Of a stretch of DNA of 64,000 bases, positions 45,027 through 54,995 are shown in pieces; positions within the stretch are counted from its first letter, which is position 1; the number at the start of each line of letters is the position of its first letter. Source of the DNA: Candidatus Binatia bacterium (GTDB lineage: Bacteria > Desulfobacterota > Binatia > Bin18); contig JAJDTY010000033.1 of NCBI GenBank assembly GCA_022826945.1, forward strand, positions 1 through 64,000, in the 5' to 3' direction. Below the pieces are notes generated by a model. That model had not been told where the DNA came from, did no database searches, and was given only the letters and a program-made list of their open reading frames with translations. Both the position numbers and the translations under genes were made by a program.

Positions 45027-47216
45027 CTAGCGTCGGTGTCTGCGTCGATAGATGGAAACCAGCATGCCAAGCAGAAGAATCATGCCGGGCTCAGCAACAA
45101 TGGTGATAAGGAATAACTGCCGCGTCTGTTCCGTGGTAAGCACCAAGGTGGAAATTTTCTGCTGAATGGAGGCATCCCGGGGACGCTCGGTAATAAACTT
45201 CTCGTCCTGCACCAGCCACTGCACGGTGTTGAGAAAGAGGTCTCTATTGCCCAGCAAGGACAGCCTGGCATTGCTAGCAAAATCGCTGTCTCCATATACA
45301 ACCAGGCGGGCACCGGATTCCGCTGGTTGGTCTCCGCCGGCGGGTGGCGTGTCTCCATTAGTGGGCTGGTTTTGGCGTAGCGTTGCCGCCACTGCCAGGG
45401 AAATCGGCCCCGGCCGGGCTTTCGTACCCTCAAAGTCTACCGCGCCTTCGGGTGAGTCGGCTCCGGCACGAAAGCGGGCCCAGGCACCCGGTCCGGTGCG
45501 GCAGAACGGTTCGGCTGAGAGCACGGTGCGCGGCAATGGGTCGGTCGGCTCAACCGAACGGGAGAGCGGGAAAATGGTGCCGACCTGGAAGTCTTTTACG
45601 ATCTCGACTCCGGTATTATACAGCGATACCAGCGGGCTTAGCGCGTCGCCGCCGAAGAGCCTATTTTGCGGGTCATAGACAACATCCTGGTCAAGCTCGA
45701 CACCGTATTGGGCGAGGAAAGTGGTCAGGTTAGGTGCCGGCATGGGGTCAAGCATGAAGAGGAGGCTCCCGCCTGTCGAGAGATAGTGGGCAAGACGCTG
45801 AAGCTCGTCCGGTAAGAAGTCTGTCTGCGGGCCACTGACAATGACGAGAGCCGCGTCTTCGGGGATGCGCTCGGTCCGAGCCAGGAAGACAGGACGGATA
45901 ATAAAATTTTCGTTGCGTAAAGCTGAAGCGGCTTGGCTATAGCCCAACTGCGGCTGACCGCTCTGTGGGTCTTTTTCGCCATGGCCACCGACAAAATAAA
46001 TGGTCTTTTGCTCCTGGCGGAGAAACTGAAACAGAGCCTCGGTGATGGTCTTCTCGCCCGCACCCGGCAGGAGTTTGTGCTGCCCGTCGTACTCGAGGAC
46101 TGCGGTTCCGTAATGGGTCGCCCCGTACTGCCGGGCAAGCCCGATGTTCCGGTCCCGGTGTAGAATCCGATACTGGAAGTAGGCGTTTTCCGCGGTAAAG
46201 CGCTTAAGCACATCCTCATAGCGTTGATACGCGTCCGGAGAGCCGCCAAAAAACAAGGTCAGCAGCGCGTCTTTGTCCAGGTCGGCCAGCAGGCTTTGGG
46301 TCTGTTTTGACAGGGATAAGGTCTGCGTGGGGGTGAAGTCCCAGCGCAGATTATTGCGAATAGAGAGCGTTTGGAGACCGACCAGACCGGTCAAAATAAG
46401 CAGGTCAAGAATCGCCACCGTGACCCACTGCTTTCGGCCTGGTGTGGCGAGAAACGTCCTGAACGAGGAGAACTCTCCCTTGCCACGCCACCGCCGCGCG
46501 CGGAGCGCTTGCCAGGTCAGTAACAAAAAGAATGAGAAAAAGAAGAGAAAAAAGGTGATTTCCTGGCTATCAATCGCACCGCGGGCGAAATTGTAAAAGC
46601 GATCGAAGAGCGAAATTTGCAGCAGGACGTGGAGCCAGGCTTCACTCATGGCCTGCTCGTTCCACGTCAGTGACCAGAACAGGACGAGCACGCCGAGGGT
46701 TGCCATGGCCGCAATCGCCTGGCTGTCAGTGAGCGCTGATAAGAGCAGGCCCACACTGATAAACACCAGGCCAATAAGCAGCAGACCGACATAGCCGGGT
46801 ATTAACGCCGGCCAATGCACCTCAGGGTGCCAGTGCGAGAGGACGAAAGGATACACTAGGGTTAATCCCAGAACGACCAGCAGCAGAGTGGCGGCAGCCA
46901 GGAATTTGCCCAGTAACACGCTGCTCTCCGGAATCGGATAAGTCCATAACAGGTCGAGGGTACCGAGCTTTTTTTCTTCCGCAAACGAGCGCGCGGTGAT
47001 GGCTGGGACGAGCAACAGGAGGACATAGCGGAGATCGTGGAAAAAGAATTCCCACAAGCCCCGCGCCAGGTTCTGGCCGCCCCACATCATAAAAAAGCTG
47101 ATGTCGGTGTAAAAAAAGAAGCCGCACAAGGCCAGAGCAACCGCCACAATGGCATACGCCAGAAACAGGCCAAAGTAAGAGCGAAGTTCTTTAATAAAAA
47201 TTGCGCGGAGAACCAT
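45027..47216 (-). CDS. ABC-2 permease fused to GldG-like auxiliary domain (GldF-GldG)
   Basis: A 729-residue protein. The first ~245 residues form a six-helix ABC-2 permease (RSYFGLFLAYAIVAVALALCGF, then ITARSFAEEKKLGTLDLLWTYP). A further helix at about 270 leads into a periplasmic GldG/DUF4350-like region with RWDFTPTQTLSLS, IYFVGGHGEKD and VVYGDSDFASN, closed by a C-terminal membrane helix before RRRHRR. In gliding bacteria GldF and GldG are separate proteins; here they are one chain. The ATG at 47216 is preferred: the frame is open to 47408, but only by overlapping the ATPase gene. Partner of the ATPase upstream. Substrate unknown. Confidence 0.85.
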   Translation of the reverse strand: MVLRAIFIKELRSYFGLFLAYAIVAVALALCGFFFYTDISFFMMWGGQNLARGLWEFFFHDLRYVLLLLVPAITARSFAEEKKLGTLDLLWTYPIPESSVLLGKFLAAATLLLVVLGLTLVYPFVLSHWHPEVHWPALIPGYVGLLLIGLVFISVGLLLSALTDSQAIAAMATLGVLVLFWSLTWNEQAMSEAWLHVLLQISLFDRFYNFARGAIDSQEITFFLFFFSFFLLLTWQALRARRWRGKGEFSSFRTFLATPGRKQWVTVAILDLLILTGLVGLQTLSIRNNLRWDFTPTQTLSLSKQTQSLLADLDKDALLTLFFGGSPDAYQRYEDVLKRFTAENAYFQYRILHRDRNIGLARQYGATHYGTAVLEYDGQHKLLPGAGEKTITEALFQFLRQEQKTIYFVGGHGEKDPQSGQPQLGYSQAASALRNENFIIRPVFLARTERIPEDAALVIVSGPQTDFLPDELQRLAHYLSTGGSLLFMLDPMPAPNLTTFLAQYGVELDQDVVYDPQNRLFGGDALSPLVSLYNTGVEIVKDFQVGTIFPLSRSVEPTDPLPRTVLSAEPFCRTGPGAWARFRAGADSPEGAVDFEGTKARPGPISLAVAATLRQNQPTNGDTPPAGGDQPAESGARLVVYGDSDFASNARLSLLGNRDLFLNTVQWLVQDEKFITERPRDASIQQKISTLVLTTEQTRQLFLITIVAEPGMILLLGMLVSIYRRRHRR

Positions 47217-47247
47217 ACGCCGATCCCATTGAGGTCGTTGTTTATGG

Positions 47248-48183
47248 CTACGGCTGATCAACCACCCGGTGAAAGATTTCCTCAAGGTCCATCTCCCGGG
47301 AGCGAAGTTCAAATAAGCGCCAGCCACGTCCAGACACGGCTTCCACAATGCTGGGTCGGACGTCTTCGTGTTGAGCGGCGCGTACCGTATAGGAGGCCGC
47401 ACCGCCATTCTCCTGGGAGGTCACCTGGACCTCGTGGACACCGGGCAGGCTGTGCAGGAGGGTTTTCACTTCGGCTTGCGGGCCCTCAATATGGACCACA
47501 ACCTCACTTGCATCGCGCAGCCGATGCGTCAGATTGTCGGGGGTATCCAGGGCCAACAACTGACCTCTGGCGAGGATCATTACCCGATCGCACGTCATAC
47601 GGACTTCGGGCAAAATATGCGTGGACAGCAAGACGGTTCGATTCCCGCGCATACCGCGAATGAGCTGCCGAAACTCGGCTGCCTGCTCAGGGTCGAGGCC
47701 GATGGTCGGCTCGTCAAGAATAAGTACGCTGGGGTCGTGCAGCATGGCTTGGGCCAGACCGACACGTTGGCGGTAGCCTTTTGAAAGCGTCCCGATGTAG
47801 ACGCGGGTAACAGAGCCGAGGTCCAGTTCTTCAATGACCTGTGACACGCGGACCCGCCGGGCCGTACCGCCTAACCCTTTGAGTTTGCCCACAAAATCGA
47901 GATAGGTGGCCACCTCCATCTCCGGGTAGAGTGAGATGTGTTCCGGCATATAGCCGAGTTGGCGTCGGGCGGCCAGCGATTCGTTCAGCACGCTATGACC
48001 GGCAACGCTGGCCGTACCCGCGGTCGGAGACAGAATACAGGCCAGAATGCGGATGGTGGTAGACTTGCCCGCGCCGTTCGGACCGAGGAGTCCCACGATC
48101 TCTCCGTGGTCAACGGAAAAACTCACATCCGAGATAGCGCGAAACGTTCCGTAGAGTTTCGTCAGACCTGAAGCTTCGATCAT
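47248..48183 (-). CDS. ABC transporter ATP-binding protein (GldA/CcmA-type)
   Basis: A 311-residue ABC ATPase. Walker A is GPNGAGKST, the signature LSKGYRQRVGLAQAM, Walker B VLILDEPTIGLDP, and the H-loop STHILPEV. The C-terminal ~80 residues are a DUF4162-like regulatory extension. The ATG at 48183 is preferred over an open frame to 48267. It lies 31 bp upstream of the GldF-GldG gene, forming a complete exporter-like unit. Confidence 0.92.
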   Translation of the reverse strand: MIEASGLTKLYGTFRAISDVSFSVDHGEIVGLLGPNGAGKSTTIRILACILSPTAGTASVAGHSVLNESLAARRQLGYMPEHISLYPEMEVATYLDFVGKLKGLGGTARRVRVSQVIEELDLGSVTRVYIGTLSKGYRQRVGLAQAMLHDPSVLILDEPTIGLDPEQAAEFRQLIRGMRGNRTVLLSTHILPEVRMTCDRVMILARGQLLALDTPDNLTHRLRDASEVVVHIEGPQAEVKTLLHSLPGVHEVQVTSQENGGAASYTVRAAQHEDVRPSIVEAVSGRGWRLFELRSREMDLEEIFHRVVDQP

Positions 48184-48296
48184 GATAGCGCGCTCATTGC
48201 GAGTAGATGCAGACAGTATCGTGCCCGATGCGACAGAATCAACTCCCTCGACCCGCCTTCGCGCCACCCCAAGGAAAGCGAAGACGCAGGGCTGAC

Positions 48297-49058
48297 CTAG
48301 TGCGCACTGTGGCCGCCATCAACCGGAATGACTGCACCCGTCATGAAGCTCGCCTCATCCGAGGCCAGATAGAGGGCCAGGGAGACCACTTCGTGCGAGT
48401 TCCCAAAGCGCTTGAGCAGATGCGTGTCGGCAATTTGTTGCCACACGGCCTCTTTATTTTCCATGTCCTTGATGTATTCGCGTGGCATGGGGGTATCGAT
48501 TGCGCCCGGACAGATGGCATTGACCCGAATATTATATGGAGCCAGGTCCACCGCCATACAACGGGTCAGATTCACCAGCCCGCCTTTGGCCGCCCCATAG
48601 GCCGACATCTGCGGATAGCCAAGAATACCGCCGGCTGATGAGATATTAATAATCGAGCCGCTCTGTTGTTTCTCCATATGCGCGACCACTGCCTGACTCA
48701 TCAGGAACGGTCCGGTCAAATCAATCCGAATAATGCGTTCCCATTCCTCTAGAGTCGTCTCCTGAAACGGTTTACCTAAAATAACCCCGGCGTTGTTATA
48801 CAGAACATCGATGCGACCAAAGCTTGCCATGGCTTTCTCGACAACCGCTTTGATTCCGTCTGGGTCCGCAGTATCAGCCTGGACCCATTCGACCCGGGCT
48901 CCGGCTGAAGGAATATGCGTGGCGGTGTGTTCGATCTCTGGCAGGATATCGCTGATCAACAGAGACGCGCCTTCTTGCGCAAAGGTCTGGGCGGCCACCG
49001 CACCTTGACCGCGCGCGGCTCCGGTAATGATCACGACTTTTCCATCTAAACGGCCCAT
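48297..49058 (-). CDS. Short-chain dehydrogenase/reductase
   Basis: A 253-residue classical SDR: TGAARGQG at 12-19 (Gln replaces the usual Ile), NNAG at 88-91, and catalytic Ser140/141, Tyr154 and Lys158. It resembles 3-alpha/20-beta hydroxysteroid dehydrogenase-like catabolic SDRs. AAGGAGGACGAC precedes the ATG. It is divergent from hyuB across 150 bp. Confidence 0.9.
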   Translation of the reverse strand: MGRLDGKVVIITGAARGQGAVAAQTFAQEGASLLISDILPEIEHTATHIPSAGARVEWVQADTADPDGIKAVVEKAMASFGRIDVLYNNAGVILGKPFQETTLEEWERIIRIDLTGPFLMSQAVVAHMEKQQSGSIINISSAGGILGYPQMSAYGAAKGGLVNLTRCMAVDLAPYNIRVNAICPGAIDTPMPREYIKDMENKEAVWQQIADTHLLKRFGNSHEVVSLALYLASDEASFMTGAVIPVDGGHSAH

Positions 49059-49208
49059 GTCGTCCTCCTTGTCGTTTTCCTCCTGAGGAGATAGCAGAAA
49101 CTCGCCCAGCGTGCCAAATACGGCTTGCTGAGGGGAAATAGGCTGGTTATGTTGCCCACGATATGTAAGAGGCTGATCTCGCTCGTAACAAAGCGAAGAG
49201 AGGGTAGT

Positions 49209-50963
49209 ATGGCAAAGACCGATCCGATTACCTTGGCGGTTGTCCAGGGCATGCTTGAATCAACCCAGCGTGAGATGACGCTGACCATCGAGAAAACGTC
49301 GCGCTCGTCCGTGTTCAATATTGCGCGCGATTACTCCAATGCCCTGTTTCTCGGTACTGGTGAGATGATTCTGCAAGGCCAGGACATCCCTATTCACTTA
49401 GGCTCGTTGATGCCGGCCCTGCGGACCGTTGCCGACTATTTCGGCGACGATATTCATCCGGGGGATGTGTTCTATCACAACGATCCGGCCTGGAGCGGCT
49501 CTCATATTGTTGACTGCTGCATGTATAAGCCGGTCTTCTACCAGGACGAACTCGTGTTCTGGACGGTCAGCAAGGGCCATGTTACCGATATCGGCGGCCC
49601 CGTGCCCGCTGGCTATAACCCAGAAGCCAAAGAGATTTATGCCGAGGGACTGCGTATCCCGCCGCTGAAAATACGGGATCGCGGGGTAGAGCGGCGAGAT
49701 GTGGTGAATTTCATTCTGACCAATGTCCGCTCCCGCCGACTCCAAGCCGGGGATATGCGCGCCCAGCTTGCCGCAGTCACGATTGGCGAGCGCAACCTGA
49801 TCGGTCTGCTTGAGAAATACGGCAAAGATGTGGTCATGGCCTGTATGGCGGAACTGCTTGACTTGGCAGAACACCAGATGCGGGCGTTTATCAGCGCTAT
49901 CCCTGATGGGACCTATCACGGTAAATCCATTCTCGAAGACGCCGGACACGGCTATGGCGATATCGAGATTGCTGCGACCGTCGAGATCGCCGGAGATACC
50001 ATGGCAGTCTCGCTGTCGAGCCCGCCCCAGATTCCGTATTTCATCAATTCCTATGCGGCCAACTCGCTGTCCGGAGTCTATCTCGGGGTGATGATGTTTG
50101 CCCAACTACCCCCGCCGTACAACGAGGGGCTGTATCGGCCCATTACGGTTGATGTCGGCCCGGAAGGCACCCTCACCAACGCCAAAGAACCGGCGCCGCA
50201 CGCGAACTGCACAACCACTCCGTCAGAGTCGATAACGGACGCCGTCCGCATGGCCCTCGAACAAGCCCTGCCCGAAAAGGCGGTGGCTTCCTGGGGACAT
50301 TCAAATGGCCTGAACATTGCCGGGCAGGATTACCGCTCGGGTGAAGAGTACGTTTCCATGATCCTGGCCACCATCATCAGCGGTGGCGGCGCCTCGCATA
50401 AGACGGACGGTTGGCCGGCGGTGGGGCCGCAGTGTTGTTTTGGTGCTCTGACGAGTGGTGATGTTGAAATTCTTGAATACCAGTATCCGATCATTATTCA
50501 CCGCTACGGCTTGATGACGGATTCGGGTGGGGCGGGGAAACTGCGCGGCGGATCGGGCACGCACTGGGAAGTCGAACCGCTCCGCGACCCCATGACGGTT
50601 GTCATGTTCGGCGAAGGACGGCGCTACCCGGCCCAGGGCGCGCTCGGTGCGGTCTCGAAGCTGTGCGAGCCCAAGGTAGGGCGGGCACTGTATTACAAGA
50701 AAGACGGCAGCGTTGAGGAGATCAAGACCAACCGGATCGCCGAAATCGAGCCGGGCGAACGTTTCGCCAACCAGAACCCCGGCGGCGGCGGCGTGGGTAA
50801 CCCGTGTGAACGTGACCGGGACAAGGTGCTCGAAGACGTGCGCAACGGCTTCGTATCCGTCCAAGCCGCCTGGGAAGAGTACGGCGTCCGGGTCGAGGAC
50901 GACTCGCAGAAGTACCGGCCTTACGCGGTCGGCGTCCAAGAGAAGCTCGCGGCCGGAAAGTAA
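49209..50963 (+). CDS. hyuB: Hydantoinase B/oxoprolinase family protein
   Basis: A 584-residue HyuB subunit, the larger partner in ATP-dependent hydantoin or 5-oxoproline hydrolysis and in acetone/acetophenone carboxylase-type complexes. Signatures: DYSNALFLGTGEMI, GDVFYHNDPAWSGSHI, WTVSKGHVTDIGGP, and GGGGVGNP near the end. The ATG at 49209 has AGAGGGTAG upstream. hyuA begins 2 bp after its stop, so the two are co-translated. No gamma subunit gene follows, so a carboxylase is less likely. Confidence 0.9.
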   Translation: MAKTDPITLAVVQGMLESTQREMTLTIEKTSRSSVFNIARDYSNALFLGTGEMILQGQDIPIHLGSLMPALRTVADYFGDDIHPGDVFYHNDPAWSGSHIVDCCMYKPVFYQDELVFWTVSKGHVTDIGGPVPAGYNPEAKEIYAEGLRIPPLKIRDRGVERRDVVNFILTNVRSRRLQAGDMRAQLAAVTIGERNLIGLLEKYGKDVVMACMAELLDLAEHQMRAFISAIPDGTYHGKSILEDAGHGYGDIEIAATVEIAGDTMAVSLSSPPQIPYFINSYAANSLSGVYLGVMMFAQLPPPYNEGLYRPITVDVGPEGTLTNAKEPAPHANCTTTPSESITDAVRMALEQALPEKAVASWGHSNGLNIAGQDYRSGEEYVSMILATIISGGGASHKTDGWPAVGPQCCFGALTSGDVEILEYQYPIIIHRYGLMTDSGGAGKLRGGSGTHWEVEPLRDPMTVVMFGEGRRYPAQGALGAVSKLCEPKVGRALYYKKDGSVEEIKTNRIAEIEPGERFANQNPGGGGVGNPCERDRDKVLEDVRNGFVSVQAAWEEYGVRVEDDSQKYRPYAVGVQEKLAAGK

Positions 50964-50965
50964 TC

Positions 50966-53047
50966 ATGTCACAGCATGCTTACCGTCTCGGTATCGACAC
51001 CGGCGGGACGTTTACCGACTTCATTCTAGCCTCGGCCGGTGAAGGCATCCGTCTCTATAAGACGCCATCCACCCCGCACGACCCGCCCAGCGCCGTGCGC
51101 GAAGGGCTGCAACAGATCGGAGCCGACCTCGGCTGTAGCGTGGCGGACTTTCTGCGGGACTGTGATCTGGTCATTCTCGGCACGACCGTTGGAGTCAACG
51201 CCCTGATCGAACATAAGGGGGCCAAGACCGGCCTGTTCTGCACCGCTGGTCATGAAGACTCGCTCGAAATTCGTCTCGGCCATAAGGAAGACGGGCATCG
51301 CTACGACGCGGACTTCCCGCAAGCAACCATGCTGGTTCCGCGCTCCCTGAGGTTCCCGGTCGAAGAGCGCGTGCTGAGCACGGGTGAAGTGCGTATTCCA
51401 CTTAACGAAGCCGATGTCCGGCGCGGTATTCGTCGCTTTCGGGAAGAGGGTGTCGAGGCCGTGGCTATCTCTCTGGTCTGGTCGTTCCTGCATCCCGAAC
51501 ACGAGCGGCGCATCGCCGAGTTGGTCCGGACAGAAATGCCTGAGACCTACGTCACGTTGTCGGTCGATCTGCTGCCCCAGATCCGCGAGTACACCCGGAC
51601 CAGCACGACCGTGATGAACGCCTATATTGGGCCGCTCATCCGGCGTTATGTCGAGCGCATGGAGGCCCTGCTGCGCGACCTGGGCTACGCTAATCCGGTG
51701 CGCTATATGCAGAGCAATGGGGGCCTCACCTCCGGTCGCTTCCTGGCTGACAAAGGTATCTACGCCTTGAACTCGGGACCGGCTGCGGGGCCGAACGCCG
51801 GCCTGTTTTTTTACACCGGAGACCGGTCGCGTGACATCATCACGGTGGATATGGGCGGCACCAGCTTTGACATCAGCCTGAGCAAGGACGGTAAGACGAA
51901 TATCGTCAAGGACGTCGATTTTCTGCGCTACCGGATCGGCATCCCCATGCTACAGGTCGAGACCCTCGGAGCGGGGGGCGGCAGCATCGCCTTCGTGAAC
52001 CGTATGGGGCTGTTGCAGGTTGGGCCGGAGAGCGCCGGCGCCCGGCCGGGGCCGGCCGCCTATGGCCAGGGTGGACGGCGCCCGACCGTGACCGATGCCC
52101 TGGTCGTGCTGGGCTATCTGAACCAGGAAGCGCTGCTGGGCGGCCGGCTGCGGATCGACGCCGAGGCCGCCCGCCGCGTGATTGCGGCCGAGATTGCCAA
52201 TCCGCTCAAGCTGGATGTTGAACGAGCCGCCCAGGGGATTTTTACCCTGGTGAACTCCAATATGGTTAGCGGTATTCGGCGTGTGTCAATCGAACGCGGC
52301 TATGATCCACGCGACTTCATGATGGTTGTTGGCGGTGGGGCTGGACCGGCCCATGCCGGTCGGCTGGCCAGCGAACTCGGCATTCCGACCATTCTTATTC
52401 CCAAGGTGTCATCCGCCTTCTGTGCATTCGGTGAAATCCTGGCGGATATGAAACACAGCTATCTGTCGTCCAGCGCGGTCCGCTTGGACGCCGTGGACCA
52501 TGCACAGCTCAACGACACCTTTGCGGCCATGGAAGCGCGGGGACGGCACGATTTGAGCAGCGCAGGAGTCGACGCGGACGCGATAACAATCTCCCGTTCG
52601 CTGGACATGCGTTATGTCGATCAGGTCCATGAATGCCAGGTCGATATCCCACCGGAAGACATCTCGGCCATCAATATCGATGCGATTGCCGATGCGTTTC
52701 ACACCCGTCACGAAGAACTGTTCACCTATTGCGAGCGGGATAATGCGGTCGAGATCATGAATCTGGAGTCCACCGTCTTGGGTAAAGTCGTACGGCCTCA
52801 ACTGCCTCCACTCGCCAGTGGCACTCCTGACCCTGCCCCTGCCCAGACCGGTGAACGCCCGGCCTTCTTTGAAGAGAACAATGCCTTTGTGACGACGCCG
52901 GTCTACGACGGCGCCCAATTGCTCGTGGGCAATGTGGTGGCTGGCCCGGCAATTATTGAGGAAGTCACAACCTCAATCGTGGTCTTTCCCGGCTGGCAGG
53001 TCCGATTGGACAACCCCGGGGTGTATGTGATGACGCTGAGAGAATAA
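50966..53047 (+). CDS. hyuA: Hydantoinase A/oxoprolinase family protein
   Basis: A 693-residue ASKHA-fold ATPase subunit. It starts YRLGIDTGGTFTDFILA (phosphate 1), has a VDMGGTSFDISL phosphate 2 loop and GGGAGPAHAG. It phosphorylates the substrate ring oxygen using ATP, and HyuB completes hydrolysis. Strong pairing with hyuB. It converges with the pxpC gene with only 15 bp between stops, so two distinct oxoprolinase systems adjoin. Confidence 0.92.
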   Translation: MSQHAYRLGIDTGGTFTDFILASAGEGIRLYKTPSTPHDPPSAVREGLQQIGADLGCSVADFLRDCDLVILGTTVGVNALIEHKGAKTGLFCTAGHEDSLEIRLGHKEDGHRYDADFPQATMLVPRSLRFPVEERVLSTGEVRIPLNEADVRRGIRRFREEGVEAVAISLVWSFLHPEHERRIAELVRTEMPETYVTLSVDLLPQIREYTRTSTTVMNAYIGPLIRRYVERMEALLRDLGYANPVRYMQSNGGLTSGRFLADKGIYALNSGPAAGPNAGLFFYTGDRSRDIITVDMGGTSFDISLSKDGKTNIVKDVDFLRYRIGIPMLQVETLGAGGGSIAFVNRMGLLQVGPESAGARPGPAAYGQGGRRPTVTDALVVLGYLNQEALLGGRLRIDAEAARRVIAAEIANPLKLDVERAAQGIFTLVNSNMVSGIRRVSIERGYDPRDFMMVVGGGAGPAHAGRLASELGIPTILIPKVSSAFCAFGEILADMKHSYLSSSAVRLDAVDHAQLNDTFAAMEARGRHDLSSAGVDADAITISRSLDMRYVDQVHECQVDIPPEDISAINIDAIADAFHTRHEELFTYCERDNAVEIMNLESTVLGKVVRPQLPPLASGTPDPAPAQTGERPAFFEENNAFVTTPVYDGAQLLVGNVVAGPAIIEEVTTSIVVFPGWQVRLDNPGVYVMTLRE

Positions 53048-53062
53048 CGACTCTGAGGTCTT

Positions 53063-54067
53063 CTACTGCCCCAGCAGACTGGCCTGATCGAACAGCCCCA
53101 ACTCTAGCCGGATCAACTCCAGGCGTGCTTCGCGCTCTCGGCGTGCTTGCAGCGCCTCGTTAATCGTGACCTCGTGAAAGCGGATATGACCGCCGGGCGA
53201 GGCCTGTGCGATCAGGTCGAGGTCCGCTTTGATGACCGTGCCTATGGTGGTATAGCCCCCACCCGTTACCGCGTCGTTCAGGAGGACGATGGCCTCCAGC
53301 CCGCCCGGAATCTGGATCGAGCCGATGGGGTAGCCCAGATCGACCACGTTGGAGGGGTCGGCGCCCGCGCCAAACGGCTGCTCGCCAGCGTTGAACTCGA
53401 ACGGCGGGCCCTTGAGTCGATAGCCAATCCGGTCGGCTTCGGTCGAGACTTCCCAGTCCGCAGCCAGAAAGCCCCTCAGACTGTCCGGTGCCACACGGTG
53501 GCTGCACATGCCCATCACCACGCGAACCTCAAGTTCTTTTTGCGGCGCCGGGATCAGCGCCGGGTCGCAGGTGCGTCCCAGCATCACGTCGGGTGAGGCA
53601 TGGGGCGTGCCGAGCGGGAGACAGTCACCGGCCTCAAGTTTGCGTCCGTCCAGACCGCCGAAGCGGCCCAACATATATGTCGAGCGGCTGCCGAGCCGTT
53701 CGGACACCGTAATCCCACCGGCCAGACAGACATAGGCTCGTGCCCCGCGACGCACTCCGCCCAGGCTGACGCGGTCGCCGGGGTGTAGGGCGTGGGCACG
53801 CCACTGTGTAGCGGGTTGATTGTTGATCGTAAACGGGATGTCCGCTCCGGTCACCGCAATCAAACCCGCGCTCGTCACCTCGAACGACGGACCGGAGTAG
53901 GTTACTTCCAGCCCCGCGGCGTCCTCCGGGTTGCCGACCAGCAGGTTACCGACCCGGAAGGCAAAATTATCCAGTGCGCCCGAAGGCGGCATGCCGATGT
54001 GGTACCAGTGCAGGCGCCCGAGATCCTGGACGGTGGTCAAGAGGCCGGGCTCAAGGATGCTAAGCAT
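53063..54067 (-). CDS. pxpC: 5-oxoprolinase subunit PxpC (KipA family)
   Basis: A 334-residue protein of the biotin-dependent carboxyltransferase/allophanate hydrolase subunit 2 family. It begins LSILEPGLLTTVQDLGR, followed by GMPPSGALDNFAFRVGN and PFTINNQPA, all typical. With PxpA and PxpB it forms the bacterial 5-oxoprolinase that converts 5-oxoproline to glutamate. The ATG at 54067 overlaps the pxpB stop by 8 bp. The frame runs on to 54292, but that extension lies inside pxpB and is not credible. Confidence 0.88.
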   Translation of the reverse strand: MLSILEPGLLTTVQDLGRLHWYHIGMPPSGALDNFAFRVGNLLVGNPEDAAGLEVTYSGPSFEVTSAGLIAVTGADIPFTINNQPATQWRAHALHPGDRVSLGGVRRGARAYVCLAGGITVSERLGSRSTYMLGRFGGLDGRKLEAGDCLPLGTPHASPDVMLGRTCDPALIPAPQKELEVRVVMGMCSHRVAPDSLRGFLAADWEVSTEADRIGYRLKGPPFEFNAGEQPFGAGADPSNVVDLGYPIGSIQIPGGLEAIVLLNDAVTGGGYTTIGTVIKADLDLIAQASPGGHIRFHEVTINEALQARREREARLELIRLELGLFDQASLLGQ

Positions 54068-54935
54068 GAGCAGCTTCTTCTCGCAGGTATTTGAGGTAGC
54101 GCTCCGGGTCGCGCATGTATTCGCCCGGACGAAAATCCTGTTCAATAATGCGGTAGCGATAGCTGCCGGCTTCGACCTGCGAGCGGATGTCGTTATACTC
54201 GTCCAGATCAATAGGTCGAAATTGCCAGCGATCCCCGGCAGCGGCCAGAATATAGCGTCCTTTGAGATCTGACAGATGCTCCTCCGGGTCATACACGGGC
54301 ACCGCTGACATGCCGATCAGTTGGTACCCACCTGGCCCTTGCACCGGGTAAATGCACAGAAAAACACCGGCATGGGCCACGGCGCGCTCAGGGGTGTCCG
54401 TACGCGGACGGATATATTTGGGCGCCTGAATGGCCTGTTCGGGTGGACACATGCGATAGCACCAGGCCGTGCCGGGTACAAAGCCGACCATGGAGATCCA
54501 GAACGGCCGGTCGCAGTAGGCGGTAATGAATTCCTCCTTTGAGGAATAGCCGTTCACCCGCATCAGGTATTCGAGGTTGGACACCGACGGGTCCTGATGC
54601 CGGTCGGCAAAGCGTTTGGCGCACTCCTGGGTCCAGGGATCGTCGAACAGCACCGGGATATCGACCAGCCGGGAGGTCAGTGCCTCCACGGACTGAATCT
54701 CGCGTTCGAGTTCCTTGAGCGTTCGGATCAAGGCGTCGGGATGGGTCTCTTCGGGACGGAAATGGACCAGATAGGAAGCGTTGGCCGGACAGACCTCAAT
54801 GACCCCAGGGATGTGCCGGCGCTCAATCTCGCGGCAGATTGACAGCAGCTTGAAATTAATGGCGAGGTCCATTGCCTCGCTGAAGACCACCAGCAGATAT
54901 TCATCGCCACCGTAGTCATAGCGCGTCTCTGACAT
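54060..54935 (-). CDS. pxpB: 5-oxoprolinase subunit PxpB (KipI family)
   Basis: A 291-residue allophanate hydrolase subunit 1-type protein: GDEYLLVVFSEAMDLAINFK, HIPGVIEVCPANASYLVHF, and FVPGTAWCYRMCPPEQ, where the usual GFxPGFAYL is altered. It is longer than typical PxpB (about 220), with an N- and C-terminal surplus. The start is uncertain: ATG at 54935 or GTG at 54953. It follows pxpA by 60 bp and overlaps pxpC. Confidence 0.85.
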   Translation of the reverse strand: MSETRYDYGGDEYLLVVFSEAMDLAINFKLLSICREIERRHIPGVIEVCPANASYLVHFRPEETHPDALIRTLKELEREIQSVEALTSRLVDIPVLFDDPWTQECAKRFADRHQDPSVSNLEYLMRVNGYSSKEEFITAYCDRPFWISMVGFVPGTAWCYRMCPPEQAIQAPKYIRPRTDTPERAVAHAGVFLCIYPVQGPGGYQLIGMSAVPVYDPEEHLSDLKGRYILAAAGDRWQFRPIDLDEYNDIRSQVEAGSYRYRIIEQDFRPGEYMRDPERYLKYLREEAAHA

Positions 54936-54995
54936 GGCTCCACCCTGTTCCACACCTACCGAGCAGAATTGCCGAGGAGTTCCACCGGCCGGAAG

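Noticed and set aside
47217..47408. N-terminal extension of the GldF-GldG frame
   Set aside because: It overlaps the end of the ABC ATPase and is rich in Arg/Trp/Pro without membrane character.
49209..53047. hyuB-hyuA as an acetone or acetophenone carboxylase
   Set aside because: The small gamma subunit gene expected in those complexes is absent and oxoprolinase genes adjoin.
54068..54292. N-terminal extension of the pxpC frame
   Set aside because: It lies wholly within pxpB and is low-complexity; known PxpC proteins start at LSILEPG.
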